22,409 bases of DNA from Pleurobrachia bachei. Its lineage: Eukaryota; Ctenophora; Tentaculata; Cydippida; Pleurobrachiidae. The position numbers and the translations under genes are program-made. The notes below the pieces were generated by a model that was given only the letters and a program-made list of their open reading frames with translations, was not told the DNA's origin and did no database searches. Position 1 is the stretch's first letter. The number at the start of each line of letters is the position of its first letter. The stretch is from contig AVPN01001398.1 in the NCBI GenBank assembly GCA_000695325.1, forward strand, positions 1 through 22,409, in the 5' to 3' direction. Positions 1-10,254 of this stretch are shown in pieces.

Positions 1-315
1 CTCTCTCTCTTGGGTGCCACACTGCCACTTCTCTCAAAACTGTACCCTAAGATAGAGCAACCCAATCGGCAATCACAATCGTTCTCAGACTGAACAGTTG
101 GGCTATAGCAGTTGATCACGTCATGGTATTATCCAAAGAATATTTAAAAAATTGAATGAATGGCTGGGATATTGTAGAGAGAGATGAAGATAACAATGCC
201 ACAGCCCCATAACTGCACAAGCCACCGTTTTCCTGTATAATATGGCACAAATGATATGCACTCACCCCTCCTATCACGGGGCAATTCCTCCCGGCGGAGC
301 GCGCGAGAACTGTGG
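1..315. other. Left edge, probable intron of the JmjC gene
   Basis: After the exon 9 donor (GTAATA at 351-346) no convincing further exon or polyadenylation signal on the minus strand was found. It is therefore probably intronic. The first ten bases are (CT)n. Confidence 0.45.
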
Positions 316-3300
316 TCAGAGCATTGGCCTGACAGCCGAACCTTCTATTACCTTGCATTCAGTCACATCCCATCTAAGAATACTAAACAGTAACCTTGTC
401 ACCTCCTCATAACTCCATCCCTGATCCTCATCTCCTTCCTCCTCCTCTCCCCCTCCTATCCCCTCCTCAACCTCTACCTCATGCACCTTATCCTCTGTGT
501 CCCCATCCTCTCCAACCGCTACCACCTCCCCCTTGGCTTTAGTGTCGCTCCACTCGTCCCATAGGTGTAGTAGTTCAGTTCGGAGTATGTGAGGAGTAGC
601 GTAACCAACGTCAAAAAACATATCGTCAGCTTTGTGGTTCCATACCTGAAGTTTGAAAGATATTTGTACTTTTGTAAATCACAGATCAGGTACAAATTTC
701 TTTTAAAAGTGGTTTTTAAATCACTTTATCAAGTCACTAAAAGCTTTTAGTAGGAACATTTCAGTTTCATACCCACCACATTGAAATCTGAGATGGTAGC
801 TTGGGGTCGAGGGGTACAGGTCTCATCAGGTTTATAAGGTATGGTAGGGTCCCACAACAGTGTTACTGAGATACTCCTACCATAGGATCGAACCTGGAAA
901 AACTGTTGGTAAACATACTCGAGTACTTTTTTGTAAGTTGATCCCTAATATATTGAACCAGGGTTGTCTGTCAATCTAAATCTACGAACTTATCGAACCT
1001 GGTGCATGTAGTGTGAGGGTATAAAGATACAATCCCCTGCCTCTAACAATGTCCACTGATAATCAACGTCTGTCAAATTAGTCTCCCTTTCCAGATCCAC
1101 TGAATTCTGGACAGGGAGAAGTTTTATTTAGTTCAAAAGAGGCAATGTCTGATGGTGCTGACCCGGTGTGAGCGGACTGATCGGGGTCGGGTGCCGGTAG
1201 ACAGAGCTTCTGAACATGCAGGGGAAGTTTATGTTGTTAGAAGAAAAGCCCGGGAGACTGACGCGCGGCAGATCTGCGCGTTTCTCGCGCCAACTCCCTA
1301 CATCTTGACACCTCGCGCGTGCAGTACATGAGCGAGAACTCTTCTCTCTTCTAGGTGAGGTTGTAATTTGCCACAATCCGTCACAATTCTCTTACTTGAT
1401 TAGTGTCAGGACAGAAGTTAGAGCCTGTGAACTCGAGTCGATGCATCTTTAGCTTTGAGTACTGGTCAGGGTGGATCATGAAAAATGATTTTCTTCCTGA
1501 AAGATAGAGAGTTAGAGAAAGAGAGGTGGAGAAAGAAAGAGAGAAAGATAGGTATGGATAATGACTGATGATAGATATAAAGAGTGTCACAGAAAAACCA
1601 GCTGTGACAAATTACACAGTAGCTGCAAGAACTCACCTGCTATAAGACAGTGTATGTTGTGGTCAGCGTCATAATGGATCTGTGAGGCTGTGTCACCTGA
1701 TGCCATCCAGAAGTTGAGCTCCTGAGGGAGAGATAATTGAATATATGGGAGGGGAGTGAGAGATATCAACAGATAATCAGATTAATTGGAGAAGATTTTA
1801 TTTGAATTACTAACTTTAACTATGTACAATGTACACACAAGGTACAGAAATTAGCTAAAGAAGGAACATAACATAATAGTAGGTATCAAATAACACTCTA
1901 CTACTACAGACCACTCTATTACAAAATGTGGTGAGAGCCATCACACTACAACATAACATTATATTTCTAAATACAGTGTGATCCACACTCTGTACATACC
2001 AATAAGTTTTGAGAGAAGGAACCACATTGAAGGAGCTCAGGCATGAGAATCTCAGATCTCATTTCGTCAGGTAATACCGTTACCACGTACTGGTTTGTTT
2101 TGTTGTACTCAGTGAGGAACTGTGACAGGTTGTTCAGGCTCTTACCTGGAGAGAAAGGGAGGGGTTAATGAGTTTATAATAGTTTGTAGTGGGGTACCAA
2201 TAGACTAACATTTTAGGTAATGAGTTTGTAATGGGGTAGCTAGTAGCTACTATCATTATGGGGTTGCTAGTAGCTGCTAAGTATTATGGGTTGCCAGGGA
2301 AGTGAGCTATTGGTAACCAAGGTCGTGGGAAAGAAAGTTGAGTACCGGGTAAAATGTCTCACTCGCAGTAGTGCAGTTTAGAAAGAGGAAACAATAAATT
2401 CATATTGCATATGGAGATGATGGTGTCTAATAGACCGATGTTTCAGAACAAATTGCAAAGCTCCAATAATTTCCCTCCTTCCATTTCCAACAGTTGTATT
2501 GGTCTGTGATATAGCTCTGACAGATCCTTCGTTGGGGTCAGTGTAACTTTTCAAGCTTTATCCTAGTTTACTTGCTAATCTGTCAAAAGTGAGCGATGTA
2601 CTTACCAAACTTTTGTCGGTGTTCATGTTTCACTTACCAAACTTTTGTCTGTGTTCAAGTTTCACTTACCAAACTTTTGTCTGTGTTCAAGTTTCACTTA
2701 CCAAACTTTTGTCTGTGGTCATGTTTCACTTACCAAACTTGTGTCTGTGTTCATGTTTCACTTACCAAACTTTTGTCTGTGGTCATGTTTCACTTACCAA
2801 ACGTTTGTCTGTGTTCATGTTTCACTTACCAAACTTTTGTCTGTGGTCATGTTTCACTTACCAAACGTTTGTCTGTGTTCATGTTTCACTTACCAAACTT
2901 TTGTCTGTGGTCATGTTTCACTTACCAAACGTTTGTCTGTGTTCATGTTTCACTTACCAAACTTTTGTCTGTGGTCATGTTTCACTTACCAAACGTTTGT
3001 CTGTGTTCATGTTTCACTTACCAAACTTTTGTCTGTGGTCATGTTTCACTTACCAAACGTTTGTCTGTGTTCATGTTTCACTTACCAAACTTTTGTCTGT
3101 GGTCATGTTTCACTTACCAAACGTTTGTCTGTGTTCATGTTTCACTTACCAAACTTTTGTCTGTGGTCATGTTTCACTTACCAAACGTTTGTCTGTGTTC
3201 ATGTTTCACTTACCAAACTTTTGTCTGTGGTCATGTTTCACTTACCAAACGTTTGTCTGTGTTCATGTTTCACTTACCAAACTTTTGTCTGTGGTCATGT

Positions 3301-6300
3301 TTCACTTACCAAACGTTTGTCTGTGTTCATGTTTCACTTACCAAACTTTTGTCTGTGGTCATGTTTCACTTACCAAACGTTTGTCTGTGTTCATGTTTCA
3401 CTTACCAAACTTTTGTCTGTGGTCATGTTTCACTTACCAAACGTTTGTCTGTGTTCATGTTTCACTTACCAAACTTTTGTCTGTGGTCATGTTTCACTTA
3501 CCAAACGTTTGTCTGTGTTCATGTTTCACTTACCAAACTTTTGTCTGTGGTCATGTTTCACTTACCAAACGTTTGTCTGTGTTCATGTTTCACTTACCAA
3601 ACTTTTGTCTGTGGTCATGTTTCACTTACCAAACGTTTGTCTGTGTTCATGTTTCACTTACCAAACTTTTGTCTGTGGTCATGTTTCACTTACCAAACGT
3701 TTGTCTGTGTTCATGTTTCACTTACCAAACTTTTGTCTGTGGTCATGTTTCACTTACCAAACGTTTGTCTGTGTTCATGTTTCACTTACCAAACTTTTGT
3801 CTGTGGTCATGTTTCACTTACCAAACGTTTGTCTGTGTTCATGTTTCACTTACCAAACTTTTGTCTGTGGTCATGTTTCACTTTGGATCTGTGAGGCTGT
3901 GTCACCTGATGCCATCCAGAAGTTGAGCTCCTGAGGGAGAGATAATTGAATATATGGGAGGGGAGTGAGAGATATCAACAGATAATCAGATTAATTGGAG
4001 AAGATTTTATTTGAATTACTAACTTTAACTATGTACAATGTACACACAAGGTACAGAAATTAGCTAAAGAAGGAACATAACATAATAGTAGGTATCAAAT
4101 AACACTCTACTACTACAGACCACTCTATTACAAAATGTGGTGAGAGCCATCACACTACAACATAACATTATATTTCTAAATACAGTGTGATCCACACTCT
4201 GTACATACCAATAAGTTTTGAGAGAAGGAACCACATTGAAGGAGCTCAGGCATGAGAATCTCAGATCTCATTTCGTCAGGTAATACCGTTACCACGTACT
4301 GGTTTGTTTTGTTGTACTCAGTGAGGAACTGTGACAGGTTGTTCAGGCTCTTACCTGGAGAGAAAGGGAGGGGTTAATGAGTTTATAATAGTTTGTAGTG
4401 GGGTACCAATAGACTAACATTTTAGGTAATGAGTTTGTAATGGGGTAGCTAGTAGCTACTATCATTATGGGGTTGCTAGTAGCTGCTAAGTATTATGGGT
4501 TGCCAGGGAAGTGAGCTATTGGTAACCAAGGTCGTGGGAAAGAAAGTTGAGTACCGGGTAAAATGTCTCACTCGCAGTAGTGCAGTTTAGAAAGAGGAAA
4601 CAATAAATTCATATTGCATATGGAGATGATGGTGTCTAATAGACCGATGTTTCAGAACAAATTGCAAAGCTCCAATAATTTCCCTCCTTCCATTTCCAAC
4701 AGTTGTATTGGTCTGTGATATAGCTCTGACAGATCCTTCGTTGGGGTCAGTGTAACTTTTCAAGCTTTATCCTAGTTTACTTGCTAATCTGTCAAAAGTG
4801 AGCGATGTACTTACCAAACTTTTGTCGGTGTTCATGTTTCACTTACCAAACTTTTGTCTGTGTTCATGTTTCACCTACCAAACTTTTGTCTGTGTTCATA
4901 TTTCACTTACCAAACTTTTGTCTGTGTTCATGTTCCACTTACCAAACTTTTGTCTGTGTTCATGTTCCACTTACCAAACTTTTGTCTGTGTTCATGTTCC
5001 ACTTACCAAACTTTTGTCTGTGTTCATGTTCCACTTACCAAACTTTTGTCTGTGTTCATGTTCCACTTACCAAACTTTTGTCTGTGTTCATGTTCCACTT
5101 ACCAAACTTTTGTCTGTGTTCATGTTTCACCTACCAAACTTTTGTCTGTGTTCATATTTCACTTACCAAACTTTTGTCTGTGTTCATGTTTCACCTACCA
5201 AACTTTTGTCTGTGTTCATATTTCACTTACCAAACTTTTGTCTGTGTTCATGTTTCACCTACCAAACTTTTGTCTGTGTTCATATTTCACTTACCAAACT
5301 TTTGTCTGTGTTCATGTTTCACCTACCAAACTTTTGTCTGTGTTCATATTTCACTTACCAAACTTTTGTCTGTGTTCATGTTTCACCTACCAAACTTTTG
5401 TCTGTGTTCATATTTCACTTACCAAACTTTTGTCTGTGTTCATGTTTCACCTACCAAACTTTTGTCTGTGTTCATATTTCACTTACCAAACTTTTGTCTG
5501 TGTTCATGTTTCACCTACCAAACTTTTGTCTGTGTTCATATTTCACTTACCAAACTTTTGTCTGTGTTCATGTTTCACTTACCAAACTTTTGTCTGTGTT
5601 CATGTTTCACTTACCAAACTTTTGTCTGTGTTCATGTTTCACTTACCAAACTTTTGTCTGTGTTCATGTTTCACTTACCAAACTTTTGTCTGTGTTCATG
5701 TTTCACTTACCAAACTTTTGTCTGTGTTCATGTTTCACTTACCAAACTTTTGTCTGTGTTCATGTTTCACTTACCAAACTTTTGCCTGTGTTCATGTTTC
5801 ACTTCAGTGAGGACTTTGTAGTGTCCAAACTTCTCCTGCAGGTACTTGTCTGACCATCGTTGCCGGGCAATTGAATTCCCCTGTAGACCCCTGAATACAC
5901 CAGGTCTAAAACCTGAGGGCTGGAGAAAGATGGTTACAATTGTGAAATATGAGGCTGTTGTCTGTCCCCTGCTTTGGTAGTATCGCCCAATAAGTCAATT
6001 AACAGTGCATTTCATGCCGAAAGTAGTAGCTGCAGGCTTTCTATTATATATTTCACTATTCACTGTCCTAACAATACTATAACACTACAGTAGAATTCTG
6101 ATAATTTGCATTCTCTCGCACTTTGCCTTGTTCGACCCTCTCCCTGCTACTCATGTAAAGGAGGGTTAAAACATAACAACCCCGAACTACTACCCGAACG
6201 ATTAGAACTACTGCAGTACAATTGAATGTTAAACATTTTGAATATCGACTACAGTCTAGTGTTTACTGTTTACTAGTATGGAAGTGTGGTGCAGTGCTTA

Positions 6301-6928
6301 CACCTCTCTCCCTCGCACAATGCCGCTTTACATGTGTCCGCAAGGTTAGTTTAATGTTGTTTGCTGTTATATCCGCCGTCACTATACACTATATCCTTTC
6401 TTCTACTACACTTGCTATGTTCTAACCGTCCTTTATATTCGGGGCACAGAGAGTGAGATGGTCGGAGTTCGAACAAAGCAACCTTCAACTCACGATAATA
6501 TCATATTTTCTCCTACTCACCTTTATATACCGGGTATTGAACTCTTCAGTGGTAATGTTAGCTGGTATACTATCCATATCTGGCAAGGGCTGCTTGTGGT
6601 AGCCAAAGGGTAACTTGTGCCCCTGTTGATATAGGATGTTTGTTAACAATTATAGTGACATGATTGTTTTTAAATGCAAATTACTAGATCTTAGATAAGA
6701 AAATTGGTGCCGCAGCCACCTCTCAGCCCGCTTCGCGCGAGTTGTAAGGGTGACTGCGTCACCAAATAAGAAAACTAGTATAACGGAACTAAGATTACTT
6801 ACTTCAGGTGTAAGGTTGCATTGTGGGAAAGTTAGGTGGAAAATATCACCAGGGGTCGCCCAAGTAGCCACCTCATTATGCAATAGTAGTGAGAATAACA
6901 GACCTGTTATTGTCCATCCTACTGCCAT
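316..6928 (-). CDS. Secretory JmjC/cupin_8-domain protein (probable 2-oxoglutarate/Fe(II) oxygenase), 9 exons, 3' end uncertain
   Basis: Minus-strand exons read by eye: 6803-6928, 6521-6622, 5775-5919, 2000-2145 (identical duplicate 4209-4354), 1637-1721, 1396-1496, 999-1106, 777-893 and 352-645. All junctions are GT-AG and phases agree, giving about 408 residues. Residues 1-24 look like a signal peptide (MAVGWTITGLLFSLLL). Next come GHKLPFGYHKQP and PGVFRG, typical of the cupin_8/JmjC N-terminal region. The JmjC core shows PDEMRSEI, then FWMASGDTASQIHYDADHN, where His and Asp of HYD are probable iron ligands. AGDCIFIPSHYMHQV supplies the distal iron-ligand His. The last exon contains FFDVGYATPHILRTELLHLW and an acidic Glu/Asp run. 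Family knowledge predicts protein hydroxylation or demethylation; the signal peptide suggests the ER or secretion. The exon 7 donor (GTTCGA) is weak. Exon 9 has a donor at 351-350, so coding probably continues off-window; if unspliced it stops at 316. The exact subfamily is not identified. Confidence 0.8.
1676..2657. repeat. Left copy of 2,209-bp-offset tandem duplication inside the JmjC gene
   Basis: This stretch recurs at 3885-4866 with a constant offset of 2,209 bases, and I saw no difference between the copies over the parts compared. It holds the start of JmjC exon 5 (through 1721), intron 4, exon 4 (2000-2145), part of intron 3 and the first units of the minisatellite. The copies stop matching inside the arrays, at base 2658 against 4867. 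This left copy is the one joined to the intact exons 5 to 9. Confidence 0.93.
2598..3884. repeat. 32-bp minisatellite array 1 (about 40 units) carrying a splice donor in every unit
   Basis: The word CTTACC recurs at exact 32-base spacing from 2601 to 3849, which gives 40 units. Read on the minus strand each unit has the form AAGTTTG followed by GTAAGTGAAACATG, a near-consensus 5' splice site preceded by the same bases that end exon 3 of the JmjC gene. From about 2763 onward two unit types alternate (AAACTTTTGTCTGTGG and AAACGTTTGTCTGTGT), making a 64-bp higher-order repeat. The plus strand is open in all three frames because the unit holds no stop and 32 is not a multiple of three, so the three long plus-strand reading frames are translations of the repeat and not genes. 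Confidence 0.97.
3885..4354 (-). pseudogene. Duplicated JmjC exon 4 plus truncated exon 5
   Basis: Exon 4 copy (4209-4354) is complete with acceptor CTCCAG and donor GTATGT, and reads KSLNNLSQF onward. The exon 5 copy starts at 3930 with its normal acceptor, but the duplication breakpoint at 3885 cuts it after the codons for TASQI. It then runs into the minisatellite and meets TGA four codons later, so the JmjC iron-binding HYD motif is lost. By phase, exon 3 joined to either exon 4 copy and then to intact exon 5 (1637-1721) still gives a normal protein. Including the truncated exon would end translation early. Whether the duplicated exons are used is unknown. Confidence 0.75.
3885..4866. repeat. 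Right copy of the 2,209-bp-offset tandem duplication inside the JmjC gene
   Basis: Second copy of 1676-2657. Its left edge is an abrupt junction: the minisatellite word TTTCACTT runs straight into GGATCTGTGAGG, which lies in the middle of JmjC exon 5. Only one or two bases of microhomology are seen at the join. The copy carries a complete exon 4 (4209-4354) and a truncated exon 5. Confidence 0.93.
4807..5806. repeat. 32-bp minisatellite array 2 (31 units), contiguous with JmjC exon 3
   Basis: The splice-donor word recurs at 32-base spacing from 4810 to 5770, which gives 31 units. The exon-proximal unit (around 5775-5806) is the real coding tail and donor of JmjC exon 3; it differs from the others by CCTGTG for TCTGTG. 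Three zones are visible. Units around 4925-5100 have GTTCCACTTACC. Units around 5110-5560 alternate TTTCACCTACC with ATATTTCACTTACC, forming a 64-bp dimer. Units from about 5570 are a homogeneous TTTCACTTACC type. In the CACCTACC units the donor reads GTAGGT in place of GTAAGT, which is still usable. As in array 1, the long plus-strand frames are artefacts of a stop-free unit. Confidence 0.97.
5920..6520 (-). other. Intron 2 of the JmjC gene, no other gene seen
   Basis: About 600 bases lie between JmjC exon 2 (donor GTGAGT at 6520) and exon 3. The chosen exon 3 acceptor, CTTTCTCCAG before 5919, has a good pyrimidine tract and keeps phase; two nearer AG sites do not keep the frame as well. A short plus-strand reading frame at 6222-6425 has no likeness or codon signal I can support. 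Confidence 0.6.
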
Positions 6929-7040
6929 GGGCTATGGAAGTAATGTAATTGGGGTGTTGTTGGAACTTATAAGATTTCTATCAGTAGTATGATATTAAAT
7001 ATTTAGTAAGGAGATTGGCGGAAGACAGAAAGAAAGATAG

Positions 7041-7292
7041 ATTAAAGTCGGATTTTTTGAAGTTGTCACCCCCATGGGTTTTTATTTGCGCGTCGGAATC
7101 TTGTTTTGGCTCTCACGCCTTTGTTTCTTGACCAATTTGGTCAAACCAAAGTTTTACGGACTCCCAAAATTATGCTCTTTCCGGTGATATCCGGTTTTTT
7201 GCCGAAAAGTGAGAGCAAGTGGGGGCTGTCACGCGCAAATACGACGCCGTGTGACAAAAGGGGGTGACAACTTCAAAAAATCCGACTTTAAT
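7041..7292. mobile_element. Non-autonomous foldback/MITE-like element with 33-bp terminal inverted repeats
   Basis: Bases 7041-7073 are the exact reverse complement of 7260-7292. Each arm holds GTCGGATTTTTTGAAGTTGT or its complement. TTAA lies at both ends (7042-7045 and 7288-7291), consistent with a TTAA target duplication, though TTAA could simply be part of the arm. Further nested inverted pairs occur inside, for example TATTTGCGCGT (7083-7093) with ACGCGCAAATA (7231-7241), and GCTCTCAC near 7110 with GTGAGAGC near 7210. The whole element could therefore fold on itself. There is no coding capacity. The superfamily is not identified; TTAA would suggest a piggyBac-type mobiliser, but the arms do not start with the usual CCC. 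Confidence 0.8.
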
Positions 7293-8194
7293 TATAAGTA
7301 GAATTACACCACAGTCGTGAAAGAGAGAGAATTAATTATTCACATATGAGTGTCTAAAAATTGGGCAGCACTAAATAGGAGGAAATAACTGCACTGCTAC
7401 TATTAGATTTCCTATTTAGCTTCATCTAAGAGAGACATGGGTACTGGGTTGTAGATTTGTAGAGCTATATTGTCTCAGAGGTAGACGAACGCTAATGATT
7501 TGCAGTCCAAGATTTGTTTGTAAGGGTATGTAGATTAGGCTATTGAGTTGTCAGACACTCAACAAAGATCAGCCCGCGATTACAACAGTTGAACAGTTAT
7601 AACTAACGTCACTACTAGATGATCTAACCTACAGACTGATTAAATTGAGTGTTCTTGATTCTTGAGGTATCCCACTGTATTCGTACTCTGCTATATTGGT
7701 TATGTGCAAAAGATCTACAAGCTAAAGACATGACACACTGATGACACTCACAGCTGCAGCATGTGTTTACCACTACCATTGAGTTGAATAGTTTATAGTA
7801 CCTTTGACTTAGCTCTCTGACTCTGTCCCAGTCCCTGTCTCTGACTCTGTCCCTGTTTCTCTTTCTTTCTCTGTCTCTCTTTCTGTCTATATCCCTGTCT
7901 ACATCCCTGTCCCTGTCCCTGTCTCTTTCTCTGTCTCTACGTCGGGCACGGTATGACTTTTGAAAAGGAGGCACACTGTCTTCAACCTTTATTCGATGTG
8001 ATGAGTTTCGATGTGATGAGTTTCGCATTTCATTCTGGAGTTATTATTTATTACCTCATTTTTGAGCTTTTTGTGTAATATTAATTTTAGTTCTGAATGT
8101 TTAGTTTAGTTTCAGTTTATACCAGCAACTTCCTTGATACCAACTCAGATTGTGTTAAAACTGAATGACCATGTTTCCCCATTATATAGCCAAT
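7293..8194. other. Intergenic/upstream region of channel gene A1
   Basis: Nothing coding is supported. Bases from 7647 (GAGTGTTCTTGATTC) to 8194 recur, diverged and shortened, at 10243-10754 upstream of the A2 gene, so this is the duplicated 5' flank. It contains a pyrimidine-rich tract (about 7815-7940). A minus-strand reading frame at 7624-8028 is rich in alternating Arg-Asp/Arg-Glu and is just the complement of that tract. Confidence 0.6.
7815..7940. repeat. Degenerate CTGTCC/CTGTCT hexanucleotide tract
   Basis: Repeats of CTGTCC, CTGTCT and CTCTTT occupy the duplicated upstream region of A1. A shorter counterpart lies at about 10430-10495 upstream of A2. The length difference accounts for much of the change in offset between the two copies, from 2,596 at the duplication edge to 2,560 at the start codon. 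Confidence 0.8.
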
Positions 8195-10254
8195 ATGCCA
8201 CCTCCCCGTCCACTAATGTACGAGGATCTCGTTGAAGCGTTCCTCAACGACACCCTCGACCCCGACCAGTACCCTCCCGAGAAACTAACCCGAGATCTCA
8301 ACGAGACAATCTCCCACAACCCATCCTGCACAATGGTGGTTGGTCCAGGAGGCATGACCCTGGCCCACGCAGCCGCCCAACACGGCCTAATCGAGGTCAC
8401 GGAACAACTGATAAAACACAAGATACCAGTACTATCAGATGATTATGGGGCACAGCCGTGGCACACTGCAACGGAGTACGGGAATGTTGCTGCTATAGAG
8501 GTATATTACAACGCCTGGCATGATATTATGGGGCATTTTGGGACTATCGATTGGACGATTCTACATTTAGCGGCACTGTTCAACCAGTGTGAGGTGTTGG
8601 AGTGGGTCCTGGGGACTGGAGCAGACGTGGATACCCTTGATGCTAGTAATAGAACGCCCCTCTTTGTGGCAATTCAGTACAAGAGAAGGGAGGCAGCCAC
8701 ACTACTATGCAGGTAGGTTGAAGTTTTAACAAAATGGAACAATTTTGTAAAACTACCTGTCCGGCAAGCAAGAACATGTCTGACCATAACAGTATTGTGC
8801 TACATAACAATCATGACGTCTCTATTGTTACAGGTACTTTGCAGATGAGACTAAGGCCACTACCTACGGATTAACTGCAACAGGTGCTGCCAGCTACTTT
8901 ATGCCCGATCTGGCATTCCATTTCCTGAATGAGTAAGAAACTTTGAATTCATGATTTCCAACTTCTTTTTCTGAGCATGTCGGGTTTGGGAAACCTAATC
9001 ATCGAACTATCGCGACTTCCTTCAATGCGATATGGTCGAAACTATGAGTGCTCGTGTTTATTTGTGTTTAAGTTAAAAGTGATCCCACCTGTCAGGATAC
9101 ACGGGGACGCAAGGGGAGGTGACACCTCGGACATTGACTTTTACCTCAACAAGTTTGGAAAAGAAGATCTTGTAATGATGTCAAACTCCGAAGAAAATAC
9201 TGAGCTACTGTGTCACAGAATTGTGAAATCCTACGTTTACACAATCATGAAAACCATCAAGAGATTCCAGGCTCTCTACTTGTTTCTCTTACTATTTGAG
9301 GTCTATGGTATATCCTACATTTGCATTACAAAGGTCAACGATTTCTGGGTGCTTGAAGAAATGGCGAAGACAGATAGCTACTATTATCTAGATATTATCA
9401 GTCTTATCCTCGCTCTCATCTCCATGGACCTGTGCTCCATTTTCCGAATCTATACTGTCGTGCAGCTGATTAGAGCTGGTAAAAGTGTCGCAAGCACCAT
9501 GACAGGAAATCTGGAGGGCTGTAAGGTCACTGCTGAACGGTTTGAAATCGATTTTGAATCTTTTCATGAGCTGAGGAACAGGATTAAGGACAGTCATAAG
9601 GAAAATGTGATAGGAGAGGTGACCTGGACGGTTATACTTACAGCCATAAAGATTTATCTCAACTGTATCATGCTGTCTGATATGGGGCTGTCCGATTGGC
9701 GGGAATATACTATTTTCCTTGCCACCCTTATCATATATTTTGATATGATCTTTAACGGGCTAACGGATATCATTTACATTCCTAACTACATTCTCACAAT
9801 TATTCTCAGCACCTATCGGTGTATTGGAAGGCTCGTTAGAATGGTACTAGGAATCACAATTCTCGTTATCCCTTACTATCTTATCCTGATGAAGTTTACT
9901 TACAACGACAACCGATATTTCACTAATTACGATTTCAACTACACTGATAACTACACAGTTGACACAAGCAAAGCAGCATTTTTTGGCATCATGTTTTTCT
10001 TTAAAGCCCTCCTTGCCGATGATTACAGAGTAACATACTTCTCGGATAAGTACACGTATTTCTTCATGATATTCAACGGGGTGATCTTGTTTTTCATGTC
10101 TTTGGTGATGTTGAATCTGATAATTGCAGAGACCAGTGCGCTCTATGAGGAGATGGTAAAGTACTCAAAAGCAGCCGTGATGGCACAGCATATCGACAAC
10201 ATTGTGTCGTACAGGATCCTATACATGAAGCAGTTCATCTCCGAGTGTTCTTGA
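8195..10254 (+). CDS. Channel gene A1: ankyrin-repeat, six-helix TRP-like cation channel (re-tailed C-terminus)
   Basis: Exons 8195-8712, 8834-8932 and 9096-10254 join with GT-AG introns in phase 2 and phase 2, giving 591 residues. Residues 1-205 contain four or five degenerate ankyrin repeats (GGMTLAHAAAQHGLIEV, DWTILHLAALFNQCEVLEW, NRTPLFVAIQYKRREAATLL). Six hydrophobic segments follow: S1 about 263-284, S2 304-330, S3 378-398, S4 409-432, S5 452-472 and S6 525-550. A pore-like stretch, FFFKALLADDYR, precedes S6, and VMLNLIIAETSALYEEM ends it. This is the ion-transport plan of TRP channels, but no standard subfamily signature is evident. MPPPR is chosen as start because it is conserved in A2; an in-frame ATG lies upstream at 8165. 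The C-terminus ends MKQFIS-ECS: the last codons come from the duplicated upstream flank of A2, replacing a 25-residue tail. Confidence 0.8.

Noticed and set aside
1261-1330. GC-rich patch with GCAGATCTGC palindrome in JmjC intron 6
   Set aside because: Short palindrome, no second copy found in the window, no recognisable element.
2589-3934. Three long overlapping plus-strand reading frames of about 430-445 codons
   Set aside because: They are translations of a stop-free 32-bp tandem repeat in all three frames, giving the same 32-residue cycle each time; no independent coding evidence.
2598-5806. Possible CRISPR-like array
   Set aside because: Units are contiguous with no unique spacers, in a eukaryotic gene intron.
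4798-5853. Three long plus-strand reading frames of about 318-351 codons
   Set aside because: Same reason: array 2 of the same minisatellite. The meaningful strand here is minus (exon 3 of the JmjC gene).
6222-6425. 67-codon plus-strand reading frame
   Set aside because: Lies in intron 2 of the minus-strand JmjC gene; no family likeness.
7624-8028. Minus-strand Arg/Asp-rich reading frame resembling an RS/RD splicing-factor domain
   Set aside because: It is the complement of a low-complexity CTGTCC tract; the duplicate flank upstream of A2 does not preserve the frame.
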